A stretch of DNA of 64,000 nt from Clostridiales bacterium (GTDB lineage Bacteria; Bacillota; Clostridia; Caldicoprobacterales; DTU083): assembly GCA_012842605.1 (NCBI GenBank), contig DUSN01000080.1:62001-126000 (forward strand), in the 5' to 3' direction. The number at the start of each line of letters is the position of its first letter. Positions within the stretch are counted from its first letter, which is position 1. A program made the translations under genes and the position numbers. The notes beneath the pieces were generated by a model. The model ran no database searches and was not told where the DNA came from. It was given only the letters and a program-made list of their open reading frames with translations. Below, in pieces: positions 25,898 to 38,394 of this stretch.

Positions 25898-27376
25898 CTA
25901 ATTCTTGTTGAATATACGATTAAGCAGGCCTCTTGATTTAAGCTCCGTAACATCCTGCTTGACTTGCTCCACTTCCTTTTTCAGGACCTGGAGCATTTTA
26001 CTGGTCTCCTTCAGCTGCTCCAAAATCTGCCTGCTCTCCTGCAGTATGGAATCATTGAGTTTGGACTGCTCATCCAGTCTGCTGATGACTGTATAATTAA
26101 ACTCTTCCTGGCGGTCAAATTCGTTAAGCAGTATGTTTTCCAAAGACGGAGCATATCCGGATAATCGCTCGGTATTATGCTTTACAGTACTTTCCTTAGG
26201 CTTTAGGAATTCTTCTTCGGGTGTGCCTTTTTCTTTAGCTGGTTTGGTCATTTCCTTGATCTGGGGCTTTTGCACAGCGGGTTCATCTTTTGTTTCTGTC
26301 TCCCAGCCTGCTACCGATAGACTTGGATTATATTTAGGCAAATCCATGTATTCTCCGGCTACCGGGATATACAGTCCCTGATCCAGGCTGCCCAGTATCC
26401 ACTGCAGCTGAAAAACTTCCCTTTCTCTTGGGTGATTGGTAGAGTAATTTATATAATGGAAGTTGGGACCATATTGACCGGGAAGCGCTGCCGGCGGAGT
26501 CCAGGTTGCCCCTTGATCGTCGGAATGGCAGCCATACAGGGTATCTGTCTGGCACCATATGCACCACAGTCTTCCTTCAACCCAAACCAGGCGGGGGAAT
26601 GAGGCATTGCTTCCCGGAACTGATAACTGGATTTCAGAGCTCCATTCCACTTTATTGAAATTTCTTACATGCTTATTCTTATATTTCACGGTCAGGTCGT
26701 TTTTGGTCAAAGAAGTCCATGCTAAATGCAAAATATCATCTCGAATCAAAATAGACGGCATGTTGCAGTCCGATGCACTATGAGTTACGTTTTCCGGTGT
26801 GCTCCAGATGCCGTGATCAAGATGATACCTGCAGTAGAATACCTGATATTTGTTGGATGACAAGCCGCGGAAAACCAGATGAATGTGCTTTTCAGACAAA
26901 TCTAAATAAAACGGGCTCAGCCGGTATCCTGCTGTTAAGCGTGTAATTTCAGTTGAATGCCAGGTTGTTTCATCCCAATAATAGTGATACAGGGACCAGT
27001 ATCCTGTGTTAAAAGTGGTTCCAATGGCGAACAATATGTGAATTTTGTTCTTCAGAGGTATGATAACCGGATAGCGGATTACATACCTGATAGGTTCATA
27101 GCGGGATAGAGTCTGACTGGCCCAATTATTTCCGTTATAAAACATGTAAAGAAGCTCACCTTTAACAGTACGGCAAATGAGATGAAGATGATCCTGCTGA
27201 TCTATGCTGACTGAAAAATCCTCATCTGTGTTTGGAATTAAGTCAACAGGCTCTCCCCATGTACCGTTCTGATTCAGCCGCCTGTATGAAATACCTCTGT
27301 CTGTTAGGGAAGAAAAGTGCCAAATATCACCGTTTTTAAATCTGACCACATGATGGATGCCGTTATTAATACCCAT
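25898..27376 (-). CDS. Beta-propeller (BNR/sialidase-like) protein with C-terminal coiled coil
   Basis: 492 residues. The start has AGGTGG upstream. Residues 1-330 consist of repeated short strands with W/F-rich turns (NGDIWHFSSL, GELLYMFYNGNNW, DILHLAWTSL, GRLWCIWCQTD, SDDQGATW) typical of a six-bladed propeller. I see no sialidase catalytic arginine triad or FRIP motif, so it may be a non-enzymatic carbohydrate or protein binder. A Lys/Glu/Pro-rich linker and a coiled coil (about 425-485, NDSILQESRQILEQLKETSKMLQVL) follow. No signal peptide is present. A spore or cell-envelope scaffold is one possibility, but this is a guess. Confidence 0.75.
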   Translation of the reverse strand: MGINNGIHHVVRFKNGDIWHFSSLTDRGISYRRLNQNGTWGEPVDLIPNTDEDFSVSIDQQDHLHLICRTVKGELLYMFYNGNNWASQTLSRYEPIRYVIRYPVIIPLKNKIHILFAIGTTFNTGYWSLYHYYWDETTWHSTEITRLTAGYRLSPFYLDLSEKHIHLVFRGLSSNKYQVFYCRYHLDHGIWSTPENVTHSASDCNMPSILIRDDILHLAWTSLTKNDLTVKYKNKHVRNFNKVEWSSEIQLSVPGSNASFPRLVWVEGRLWCIWCQTDTLYGCHSDDQGATWTPPAALPGQYGPNFHYINYSTNHPREREVFQLQWILGSLDQGLYIPVAGEYMDLPKYNPSLSVAGWETETKDEPAVQKPQIKEMTKPAKEKGTPEEEFLKPKESTVKHNTERLSGYAPSLENILLNEFDRQEEFNYTVISRLDEQSKLNDSILQESRQILEQLKETSKMLQVLKKEVEQVKQDVTELKSRGLLNRIFNKN

Positions 27377-27631
27377 ATAAACACCACCTGTGCAATGGTA
27401 TTGGCTATCAACTATACAAGCCTTCTAATAATATATATAGAGCTGAAAGCAAATATATTACTTAAGGAATAAACTGTAACATTTAAAAGAGTAGTGTGTA
27501 TATTGTCTATAAGACGAAGGGAAATTAAATAATTTGCAGGGATTCTGCACCATTTATATGTTGATTCATATTATGGAATTGTAAACAGAACATAAGTAAA
27601 TCCATATAACAAGTTAAAAGGGGGTAAAAAG

Positions 27632-28273
27632 ATGGATTTTGAAAGGGATTTATTTGAGCAGTTTGATAATATCACGCAAGAACCTTACGAGCTGCGTCCT
27701 GAATGCATCTTGGTTGACAAGGTGTTCGATTCCTGCTTCCAGAGAGAATGCGAGCCAAACAAAGTTGTAGATCTTCCTGTCAAAGGCGTATTCGGAGATG
27801 TAAACGTAGTATACGGACCCGGATTTATCGTTGACGGTACCCTGGATATTACTCCGCTGCGACCCAATTTCGCAAGAGTAAGATTCTTATTCCGTGTACC
27901 CTTTACGGTAACTGTCTTCGATAAGTCTAAGAAAGAACCTGTTACTATAAGTGATTATGTGGAATTTCCAAAAGACATTGAGGTCTTCCTGCCCCAGGCT
28001 CCCTCTGAGTTCTCCTTCCGTATAGTTATAGAGACTCGGAGTGAAACCTTAAGCTCCCAGGTTGTTGGAGATCAGGTTATTCTGGCTATTGGTGTGTTCG
28101 TCATTGTTAAGGTAGTAGGATTCGTACAACTGCTGGTTCAGTCCTTCGGATATTGCCCGCCGCCGCGTGAATGCACAGGGTTCTCGCCTGAAGATGTCTG
28201 TGAGATCTTTGAAAGAAAGCCGCTGCCAAACTTCTTCCCGCTTCAGATGGAGGATCTGGATCTTATCAACTAA
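27632..28273 (+). CDS. Hypothetical protein, possibly spore coat/SPOCS-like, 213 aa
   Basis: The ATG has AAGGGGG 7 nt upstream. The sequence is beta-rich with conserved Cys (RPECILVDKVFDSCFQREC, FGYCPPPRECTG, EDVCEIF). The DKVFDSCFQRE phrase and the VPFTVTVFD strand recall DUF3794/SPOCS-domain spore proteins of Clostridia. There is no signal peptide and no transmembrane helix. It stands alone with its own terminator. The spore assignment is by resemblance only. Confidence 0.6.
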   Translation: MDFERDLFEQFDNITQEPYELRPECILVDKVFDSCFQRECEPNKVVDLPVKGVFGDVNVVYGPGFIVDGTLDITPLRPNFARVRFLFRVPFTVTVFDKSKKEPVTISDYVEFPKDIEVFLPQAPSEFSFRIVIETRSETLSSQVVGDQVILAIGVFVIVKVVGFVQLLVQSFGYCPPPRECTGFSPEDVCEIFERKPLPNFFPLQMEDLDLIN

Positions 28274-28276
28274 AAA

Positions 28277-28305
28277 AGAAAAGCCGGTTAATCCGGCTTT
28301 TCTTC
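28277..28305. terminator. Bidirectional terminator
   Basis: AGAAAAGCCGG / CCGGCTTTTCT around TTAAT, with A- and T-runs on either side, lies between two convergent genes. Confidence 0.88.
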
Positions 28306-28336
28306 TGAGATTTTTCAATATTTTCGGCTTTACTTG

Positions 28337-29095
28337 CTATCTTCCGATAAACATCTGAGTAAAGTATCTGTTGTCAACAATACCGATTCCAATATGAGTG
28401 AAGCTGGGGTTGAGGATGTTCTTTCTGTGACCTTCTGAATTCATCAGACCGGTGTGAGCTCCTTCAACGCTGCTGTGTTTTGCAATGTTTTCACCTGCAG
28501 TACGGTAGCTGATGCCAAAGCTCTTCATCATTTCAAAGGGGCTGCCATAGGTTGGTGAAGTATGAGAGAAGTAGTTGTTGTCTTTCATATCCTGAGACTT
28601 AATTCTGGCTACACGGCTCAGTTCAAGGTCAACCTTCAGAGGCGCCACTCCGGCTTTTACTCTTTCCTGGTTAACCAGATCTATCATCTTCTGCTCAGCA
28701 GCTGACAGCTGGTATCCTGAACCATTGTTAGGTGTTGTAGTAGGAGCAGGTGTCGGTTTTGGCGTTGGAGCAGGCGTCGGCTTTGGTGTAGGAGCAGGAG
28801 TTGGATTAGGAGCAGGAGCCGGTGTAGGTGCCGGAGACGGCTTTGCAGTAGGAACTGCTGTCGGTGCAGGTGTTGCTACTGTATTGTTATTTACGGTATT
28901 AAACAAGTTATTGTACCAGTTGTAAACGATAGTTATTCCACGGTTTTGGGTATATGTCTGTGCATCAGTGCCGTAATATACCTTTACACCATTGTAAACC
29001 ACATAATTGGTTGCTGCCATTGCTCCCTGTATGGGCATTACCAGTACAGCCATTATAGCTGCCATAATCACGATTGCTTTGATCTTTTTCATCAT
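28337..29095 (-). CDS. Secreted CAP-domain (SCP/YkwD-like) protein with Pro-rich linker
   Basis: 252 residues. GAGG lies 6 nt before the start. A signal peptide ends near residue 28 (GAMAA). A short Tyr/Asn-rich region is followed by a linker of Pro-Ala/Thr-Pro repeats (about 75-125) and a CAP domain (about 130-252) with [56 protein letters not shown] and the C-terminal FTQMF. The HxxxxE-type residues (SHTS, GENIA, GHR) of bacterial CAP proteins are present. YkwD-like proteins are common in spore-formers; the biochemical role is unsettled. Confidence 0.9.
   Translation of the reverse strand: MMKKIKAIVIMAAIMAVLVMPIQGAMAATNYVVYNGVKVYYGTDAQTYTQNRGITIVYNWYNNLFNTVNNNTVATPAPTAVPTAKPSPAPTPAPAPNPTPAPTPKPTPAPTPKPTPAPTTTPNNGSGYQLSAAEQKMIDLVNQERVKAGVAPLKVDLELSRVARIKSQDMKDNNYFSHTSPTYGSPFEMMKSFGISYRTAGENIAKHSSVEGAHTGLMNSEGHRKNILNPSFTHIGIGIVDNRYFTQMFIGR
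28737..28860. repeat. Tandem short repeats encoding a PTPAP linker
   Basis: Degenerate 12-24 bp units (GGAGCAGG-GTCGG type) encode repeated Pro-Thr-Pro-Ala in the CAP protein. The region is prone to length variation between strains. Confidence 0.7.
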
Positions 29096-29157
29096 TGCGT
29101 ACCTCGCTTTCTAAAAGTTTGTGCAACACTCAGTGCATGTAACAAATTTGTAATAAA

Positions 29158-29186
29158 ATCGTAACACGCGAAATATATTATGTCAA
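29158..29186 (-). promoter_or_regulatory. Candidate promoter of the CAP-domain gene
   Basis: On the minus strand, TTGACA (29181-29186), a 17-bp spacer and TACGAT (29158-29163), ending about 60 nt before the start codon. Confidence 0.5.
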
Positions 29187-29229
29187 CCGTTGTATTGCAT
29201 GTATATTTTACCAGGACAGGAGGACGAAA

Positions 29230-30294
29230 ATGAAGGTTTTATTTCAAATAAGGTCCGGTTACAAGGACGGACCGGCTGGTGACAGCATTCAAATGCTTAA
29301 GACAAAAATGTATCTGGAGAAACAGGGAGTAGATATTGTTGTAAGCAGCCGCCCGGATGTCAATATGAAGGATTTTGATCTTATACATATATTCAATTGC
29401 ACCAGGCTGCCCGAAGCATACAGTTTTTATAAAAATGCAATAATTCAGAAGAAAAAAATAGTTATAACCCCGATTTTTATTGACATGCATTGGTATTATA
29501 GAAACAGCCCCGCAAGGCTTGCTGCGTGGAGGGCAGAGAACATAATGCGCAGGGAAATGCTGCAGGGATGTCATATGCTGCTGCCGAATTCCCAACTGGA
29601 ACTGCAATGGATCAAAAATATCCTGTTTGTTGATACGCCTGCAAAAATCATATATCATGGAGTTGATCCATTATTTTTCGCAGGAGATGAAAATTGGTTT
29701 TATAAAAAATATGGATTAAAGGACTTCATTCTTTGTGCAGGCAGGCTGTCGCCCATCAAAAACCAGCTGTCTCTGATCAGAGCCGTTAAAGGCATGGGCA
29801 TTCCAATTGTTTTAATAGGACCGGTAAATAACAAGGCATATGCTTTAAAATGTGCTGAGGAATCAGAAGGCTGCGTGAAATATATCCCTGAGTTGAGTCA
29901 AAATGAACTTGCTTCGGCATACAGGGCTGCTTTGGTCCATGTTCAGCCCAGCTGGTTTGAGACAGCAGGCCTTGCCAGCCTGGAAGCTGCTGCGTCCGGT
30001 ACACCGGTAGTGATAACCAGTCGCGGAGCAGCACAGGAGTATTTCGGCAATATGGCTGTATATGTAGAACCTGACAGTCTGGATTCCATAAGCAATGGAG
30101 TTAGGGCTGCAATGCAAAAAGGAGGCAATTTAACAGAACTGCAATCCTTTATTAAGGAGAGGTTTTCATGGGAAAAGGCAGCTCAGGATACGCTTATTGC
30201 CTACCGTGAAGTTGTTGAAGGTGACTATCAGCCGGGAGAAAAGGGAGCATTTTATTCTCAGACATACAACCTCCCGGGGGTTGATAAAAAATAA
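29230..30294 (+). CDS. GT4-family glycosyltransferase
   Basis: 354 residues. The ATG follows GGAGG by 6 nt. The GT-B fold is clear: an N-terminal segment without a membrane helix, an NSQLELQWIKN hinge, and a C-terminal nucleotide-sugar half with AGRLSPIKNQ, HVQPSWFETAGLASLEAAASGTPVV (the EX7E motif) and a trailing helical segment. It transfers a sugar from a nucleotide donor to an unknown acceptor with retention. It is monocistronic and not near other glycan-assembly genes, apart from the heptose pair 5 kb away. Confidence 0.88.
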   Translation: MKVLFQIRSGYKDGPAGDSIQMLKTKMYLEKQGVDIVVSSRPDVNMKDFDLIHIFNCTRLPEAYSFYKNAIIQKKKIVITPIFIDMHWYYRNSPARLAAWRAENIMRREMLQGCHMLLPNSQLELQWIKNILFVDTPAKIIYHGVDPLFFAGDENWFYKKYGLKDFILCAGRLSPIKNQLSLIRAVKGMGIPIVLIGPVNNKAYALKCAEESEGCVKYIPELSQNELASAYRAALVHVQPSWFETAGLASLEAAASGTPVVITSRGAAQEYFGNMAVYVEPDSLDSISNGVRAAMQKGGNLTELQSFIKERFSWEKAAQDTLIAYREVVEGDYQPGEKGAFYSQTYNLPGVDKK

Positions 30295-30433
30295 ACATTA
30301 TATTAGTGCTGTGTATAGCATTAGATTTCTGGACTTCATCTGCACAGTATAGTATAATTATCGAAAGCTTATACATAGGACAAAGCTGCATGATAATACA
30401 ATATGACAAAGACTCAGCAGTGAGGAGTATGCA

Positions 30434-31141
30434 ATGGCTGTAAATAAAAATACAAAAGAACGTATAAATAAAATATTAAAGCTATTGAAAGAGAATTATG
30501 CCGATGCTGCTACTGAGCTTAGGTTTTCAAATCCCTTTGAGCTCTTAATAGCAACCATATTGGCTGCCCAATGCACGGACAGGCAGGTAAACAAGGTAAC
30601 CCCCAAACTGTTCAGCAAATACCCAGGTCCTGAGGAAATGGCTGCGCTGACGCCTGAGGAACTGGGAGAGGAAATTAAAAGCTGCGGGTTTTATAAGACT
30701 AAAAGCAGGAATATAATCAATACATGCAAAATATTATTAGCAGAGTACGGAGGCCGGGTGCCAGAGGACATGGAGTCGCTCACCAAACTCCCTGGTGTCG
30801 GCAGGAAAACAGCCAATGTAGTATTAAGCAATGCATTTGGAAAGGATGCCATAGCAGTAGACACTCATGTGTTCCGGGTCTCCAACCGTTTAGGCCTTGC
30901 TGATGCAGGTAATGTGCTGGAAACCGAGAAACAGCTGATGAATAATATACCTCAGGAAGATTGGTCAGACGCACATCACTGGCTGATTTATCATGGCAGA
31001 AGGGTATGCCATGCACGAAAGCCGGATTGCATGCATTGCTTTCTGAGAGAATTGTGCAAGTACTATAATAATGGACAAGTACCTGACAATAAGGATAGTA
31101 GGGATATGAAAGGCAATAAGGACACTACTGATATGGAATAG
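30434..31141 (+). CDS. nth: Endonuclease III
   Basis: 235 residues, about 25 longer than E. coli Nth. It removes oxidised pyrimidines and cuts abasic sites. GAGGAG lies upstream of the ATG. The helix-hairpin-helix LPGVGRKTA carries K125 and the catalytic D143 lies in AVDTHVFR, the same 18-residue spacing as E. coli K120/D138. The [4Fe-4S] loop C-x6-C-x2-C-x5-C is intact (CHARKPDCMHC...C). The extra hydrophilic C-terminal tail is built from two nine-residue repeats. The next gene starts 13 nt downstream. Confidence 0.95.
   Translation: MAVNKNTKERINKILKLLKENYADAATELRFSNPFELLIATILAAQCTDRQVNKVTPKLFSKYPGPEEMAALTPEELGEEIKSCGFYKTKSRNIINTCKILLAEYGGRVPEDMESLTKLPGVGRKTANVVLSNAFGKDAIAVDTHVFRVSNRLGLADAGNVLETEKQLMNNIPQEDWSDAHHWLIYHGRRVCHARKPDCMHCFLRELCKYYNNGQVPDNKDSRDMKGNKDTTDME
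31085..31138 (+). repeat. 27-bp imperfect tandem duplication in the nth tail
   Basis: Two adjacent 27-bp units encode DNKDSRDMK and GNKDTTDME just before the stop codon, beyond the normal end of endonuclease III. Confidence 0.7.
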
Positions 31142-31154
31142 GAGAGATCTGCCG

Positions 31155-32021
31155 TTGAAGACGTATGGGTTGGTTGGCAGCAGCGGTACCGGCAAAAGCT
31201 TTAAGGCTGTGGGGCTCGCCAATGAAAGGGAGATTTCCTGCCTGATAGATGACGGCTTACTTATAAAAGGAGCGCGGATTTTAGCCGGCATTTCGGCTAA
31301 AAGAGAATCTACGAAATTGTCTGCCATTCGCAGAGCACTGTTCATGGATCCAAATCACGCCGCTCAGGTTAAGGAAGCAATTCGCGCTCTTAATCCGGAT
31401 TCTATACTTATTCTGGGCACTTCCATGCCTATGATAGACAGGATTGCCCAGCGGCTGGAACTTCCGCCCGTTGAGGAATATATACGTATTGAAGATATTT
31501 CCACCCGCAGGGAAATACAGCTGGCTCAAAGGCAGCGCAGGGAAGAAGGCAAGCATATTATTCCGGTTCCGACTTTTGAAGTCAGGAAGGATTTTTCAGG
31601 TTTTTTTATAGATCCTCTCCGGATATTCAGGGTACTTGGCAAAGGCAGGCAGATAGAGACCCTGGAAAAGACAGTGGTGCGGCCGACTTATAGTTATTTT
31701 GGCAAGTTCTATATTGCAGATTCGGTAATTGAATCAATAGCTTCCTATTGTGCACAAAGTCTGCCCGGAGTTAACAAGGTTCAAAGGTGTGAAATTAACA
31801 GTCGGGTTGACGGAATAACAATTGAAATTGACATAACTGTGGTTTATGGTTATAAAATACATCAAATTATGGTTCAGATACAGGAAAAGGTCCAGGAAGA
31901 AGTCGGGTATATAACGGGATTAAATATACTTTCTGTTAATGTAACAACAAAAAGAGTGGTTTTGCTAAAGAGTGACAGGACAGATTTGCTTGGTCTCCCT
32001 GAGCCGGGTGAATTAAGCTGA
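31155..32021 (+). CDS. P-loop protein fused to an Asp23/Gls24-like domain
   Basis: 288 residues. The TTG start has AGGAGAG 8 nt upstream. The N-terminus has a Walker A motif GSSGTGKS (residues 8-15), as in small ATPases or kinases, then an alpha/beta region with DSILILGTSMPM that could hold Walker B. Residues about 170-270 (EKTVVRPTYSYFGKFYIADSVIESIA ... EIDITVVYGYKIHQIMVQIQEKVQ) match the Asp23/Gls24 envelope-stress family. I recall similar fusions in Clostridia but know no function. It lies directly after nth and 47 nt before nfnA. Confidence 0.75.
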   Translation: MKTYGLVGSSGTGKSFKAVGLANEREISCLIDDGLLIKGARILAGISAKRESTKLSAIRRALFMDPNHAAQVKEAIRALNPDSILILGTSMPMIDRIAQRLELPPVEEYIRIEDISTRREIQLAQRQRREEGKHIIPVPTFEVRKDFSGFFIDPLRIFRVLGKGRQIETLEKTVVRPTYSYFGKFYIADSVIESIASYCAQSLPGVNKVQRCEINSRVDGITIEIDITVVYGYKIHQIMVQIQEKVQEEVGYITGLNILSVNVTTKRVVLLKSDRTDLLGLPEPGELS

Positions 32022-32068
32022 TGCTTGAAAATTGATAATAAAAAAATAAAGGTACTGGGGGCGAAAGA

Positions 32069-34296
<2,228 letters not shown>

Positions 34297-34344
34297 TATA
34301 CAAATATAAGTATTGAGCAGCAAACATATAGATAGTTTAAATTG

Positions 34345-34372
34345 CCCTCTTTATTAAGAGGGTTTATTGTTT
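34345..34372 (+). terminator. Rho-independent terminator after nfnB
   Basis: CCCTCTT and AAGAGGG arms around TATT, then TTTATTGTTTG. Confidence 0.65.
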
Positions 34373-34524
34373 GTTCATAGAATTATTATCAGTGGATTAT
34401 AATGGAAAAGTACTCACCTCAAGTGCAATTATGGGACGGGCTGCATGCTTAAAATTCTGGATAATGGTTTTAATGTTCTTCATGGCATTTCAATATATAA
34501 GTTTGCGAGAAAGGACGATGCAGT

Positions 34525-35625
34525 ATGGTTGGGATGAAAGTAAAGGAATTGCTGGAATCCAGGCATCTGCCTCAGCTTCTGATATTTCAGGATGGAACCC
34601 CTGTTGCCTCAGCAGAAGACTGGAGCAAAAGAAGGCTGGAAATCCTGGGAATTTTATGCCGGGAGGAATATGGGCACAGACTGCCGGAACCATTGTCCGT
34701 ATCAGCTGTAGTTAATAAAACAGATGATGATTCATTTGCAGGCAAAGTACTGGAACAGCATATTTCACTGACTGCGCATATGGAAAACGGAACGTTTTCA
34801 TTTCCGGTCTATCTTTTTATACCGAAGAGCATTCCCAATCCAATGACCATAGTATATATAGCATTTCGTCCCGACATACCTGACAGGTATTTCCCTGTAG
34901 AAGAAATAACCGATGAAGGTTTTGCGGTGGCAATGTTCTGCTACAACGATATAGTACCTGACTTGCAGGACGATTTTACCAAAGGATTGGCAGCACTTGT
35001 AATTAATGAAGGCAAGCGTGATGCTGCGTCACCGGGCAAGATAATGATGTGGTCCTGGGCTGCATCCAGAGTTATGGATTACCTTGAAACCAGAGATGAT
35101 ATTGACTTGAAAAACACAGCAGTCATGGGCCACTCACGGCTGGGAAAGACAAGCCTGGTAACCGCTGCATATGATGAAAGGTTTGCTTTTTGCTTTCCGA
35201 ATAATGCCGGATGCTCAGGTGATGCTATCACCCGGCAGAAGAAAGGTGAACGGGTAGAACAAATTACAAAGGTTTTCCCATACTGGTTCTGCCTTAATTA
35301 TGCTAAGTTTGCGGGAAGGGAAGAGGAAATGCCGTTTGATCAGCATTTTCTGATAGCAGCGATTGCACCCCGCTTTGTTTGCTCAGGCGCGGCAGCAGAA
35401 GATATATGGGCTGACCCTGACAGCCAGTATCTGTCACTTGCTGCAGCTGATGAAGTATACAGGCTGCTTGGACGGGAGGGGTTTGTTCATCCGGACAGAC
35501 TGCCGGAGCCTGGAGATATACTTCATGAAGGCAGCCTTGGATATCACATGCGTTCAGGAACGCACTTCCACAGCAGGTACGACTGGCTGCGTTATTTGGA
35601 GTTCATGAAAAAACATAAATTATAA
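34525..35625 (+). CDS. CE15-like alpha/beta hydrolase (glucuronoyl esterase family)
   Basis: 366 residues. ATG 34525 has AGAAAGGA about 10 nt upstream. The nucleophile elbow GHSRLGKT, with Ser followed by the oxyanion Arg, is characteristic of CE15 glucuronoyl esterases, which cut lignin-glucuronoxylan ester links. A late HFHSRYDW supplies the likely catalytic His. No signal peptide is visible, so the enzyme would act inside the cell on imported oligosaccharides, unlike most characterised CE15 enzymes. Substrate is inferred only from family. It stands alone between nfnB and gdhA. Confidence 0.8.
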   Translation: MVGMKVKELLESRHLPQLLIFQDGTPVASAEDWSKRRLEILGILCREEYGHRLPEPLSVSAVVNKTDDDSFAGKVLEQHISLTAHMENGTFSFPVYLFIPKSIPNPMTIVYIAFRPDIPDRYFPVEEITDEGFAVAMFCYNDIVPDLQDDFTKGLAALVINEGKRDAASPGKIMMWSWAASRVMDYLETRDDIDLKNTAVMGHSRLGKTSLVTAAYDERFAFCFPNNAGCSGDAITRQKKGERVEQITKVFPYWFCLNYAKFAGREEEMPFDQHFLIAAIAPRFVCSGAAAEDIWADPDSQYLSLAAADEVYRLLGREGFVHPDRLPEPGDILHEGSLGYHMRSGTHFHSRYDWLRYLEFMKKHKL

Positions 35626-35707
35626 TTGCATACATACCGATTGTACCTATCAAAGAAAGATTAAAAACAGAGTAATATTAACGAAGAAATGAATGACACA
35701 ATTTTAC

Positions 35708-35742
35708 ATCCGTTATTTTTTTGAAAAATGACGGATTTTTTA
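35708..35742 (+). terminator. Rho-independent terminator after the CE15-like gene
   Basis: ATCCGTTATTTTT and AAAAATGACGGAT arms, then TTTTTATT. It lies just upstream of the gdhA promoter. Confidence 0.78.
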
Positions 35743-35772
35743 TTGCTAAAATCATATTATTTATGTTATAAT
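35743..35772 (+). promoter_or_regulatory. Candidate gdhA promoter
   Basis: TTGCTA (35743-35748), an 18-bp spacer and a perfect TATAAT (35767-35772), giving a leader of about 110 nt. Confidence 0.6.
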
Positions 35773-35872
35773 CTACCTTGTTATTTTTTGTATGGATAAA
35801 TGAATTTTATCACATATAAAGTTGCAAACTTAATTTAAGCACGGCAAATGCAGATAATAATTTAATATATAA

Positions 35873-37222
<1,350 letters not shown>

Positions 37223-37264
37223 AGCACCGTAAAGCAATAATGCTGTAAAATATTTTGATGATTG

Positions 37265-37302
37265 GGACCATCTCAAAACAAACCTGAGATGGTTCTTTTT
37301 TT
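37265..37302 (+). terminator. Rho-independent terminator after gdhA
   Basis: GGACCATCTCA and TGAGATGGTTC arms, then TTTTTTTAT. Confidence 0.88.
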
Positions 37303-37419
37303 ATGTGTGCGACCAGCTAAGCATGATTATACTAATGATTAAACCAATTCAGCACTAAATTATACGGTTGCCTGAAATATAAACCAGTCGTCCTGACTTC
37401 TTAAGTATTATTTTTCATC

Positions 37420-37491
37420 ATGGCAGAAAACAGTTTTCTATGGATTTTGGCTGTTTTAATAATTATAATAGTAATAATTAATTACAGATAA
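37420..37491 (+). CDS. Candidate 23-aa single-pass membrane peptide
   Basis: ATG GCA GAA begins a reading frame for a short polar head (MAENS), a Trp-containing hydrophobic stretch of about 15 residues and a polar tail (NYR). Tiny membrane proteins of this design, some of them sporulation-associated, are frequent in Firmicutes. No clear SD precedes it, so translation is uncertain. It ends 5-14 nt before the start of the glycosylase gene and could act as its leader peptide. Confidence 0.35.
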   Translation: MAENSFLWILAVLIIIIVIINYR

Positions 37492-37496
37492 ACGGG

Positions 37497-38381
37497 GTGC
37501 GGGACTTGGAAATCATTTGCGAAAGCAATGCCATTCATATAATCAATTTTAAAGACTTTTATCCGGAGCATGTCTTTGATTGCGGGCAGGCTTTCCGCTG
37601 GAACCGGGATGACAAAGGTTATGTCGGTATAGTAGGCGACAGCGTAGTGCGCGCAGTATATATAGAAGAACGAAAAGAACTGGTTCTTGAGAACTGCACG
37701 CCGGAGATGTTTGAATCTTTCTGGAAGCATTATTTTGATCTTGAACGGGATTACAGGGCGATTAAAAAGCAATTGTCAGCAGGTGATCCGGTTATGAAGG
37801 AAGCCGTCCGGTATGGATGGGGCATGAGGGTATTGAACCAGGACCCTTGGGAAACACTGATATCTTTTATCATATCTGCAAACAATAATATAACAAGGAT
37901 AAAAGGCATAATAGAAAGGCTTTCACGAAAATTAGGCCGGGAGATCAAGTGGGACGGGAAATCCTACTATACATTTCCCACACCTGAATCATTGGCTTGT
38001 GCTGATGATGAAGACTTAAAATCCTGCGGGTGCGGCTACAGGGGTCCGTATATTAAGAAGACAGCAGCAATGGTGGCAGAAGGCCTTGTTTCGCCCTATA
38101 AAATAAAGGAATTGCCCTATGAAGAAGGTCATAAGGTTCTGCTAAGCTGTATGGGAGTGGGGGACAAGGTTGCTGACTGCATATTGCTTTATTCAATGGA
38201 AAAACCTGAAGCGTTTCCCGTTGATGTATGGGTAAAGAGGGTTATGGAGTACTTTTATATTGGCTCTCCTGTACCAATTCGTCAGATAAAATCCATAGCA
38301 GCTGAAAAGTTCGGCAAATACGCCGGGCTGGCTCAGCAGTACCTTTTTTATTATGCAAGAGAGAAAAAAATAGGGAAATAG
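37497..38381 (+). CDS. ogg: 8-oxoguanine DNA glycosylase/AP lyase
   Basis: 294 residues from GTG 37497. TTG 37506, spaced 8 nt from GGGG, may be the true start. It removes 8-oxoguanine from DNA. The OGG1-type layout is visible: an N-terminal beta domain (FDCGQAFRWNRD), then the helix-hairpin-helix with catalytic Lys (CMGVGDKVADCILLYSM) and the conserved Asp (FPVDVWVKRVM). NNNITRI and the LGREI region agree with the family. It forms a repair set with nth 7 kb upstream, though not in the same operon. Confidence 0.92.
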   Translation: MRDLEIICESNAIHIINFKDFYPEHVFDCGQAFRWNRDDKGYVGIVGDSVVRAVYIEERKELVLENCTPEMFESFWKHYFDLERDYRAIKKQLSAGDPVMKEAVRYGWGMRVLNQDPWETLISFIISANNNITRIKGIIERLSRKLGREIKWDGKSYYTFPTPESLACADDEDLKSCGCGYRGPYIKKTAAMVAEGLVSPYKIKELPYEEGHKVLLSCMGVGDKVADCILLYSMEKPEAFPVDVWVKRVMEYFYIGSPVPIRQIKSIAAEKFGKYAGLAQQYLFYYAREKKIGK

Positions 38382-38394
38382 GGGGAAGATTGTT

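Noticed and set aside
28720-28870. CRISPR-like repeat array
   Set aside because: The repeats are coding, lie in frame with a Pro-rich linker, vary in length and have no unique spacers.
34371-34715. 114-codon frame upstream of and overlapping the esterase start
   Set aside because: It overlaps the well-supported CE15-like gene in another frame, has no SD and its second half is plainly a shadow of that gene.
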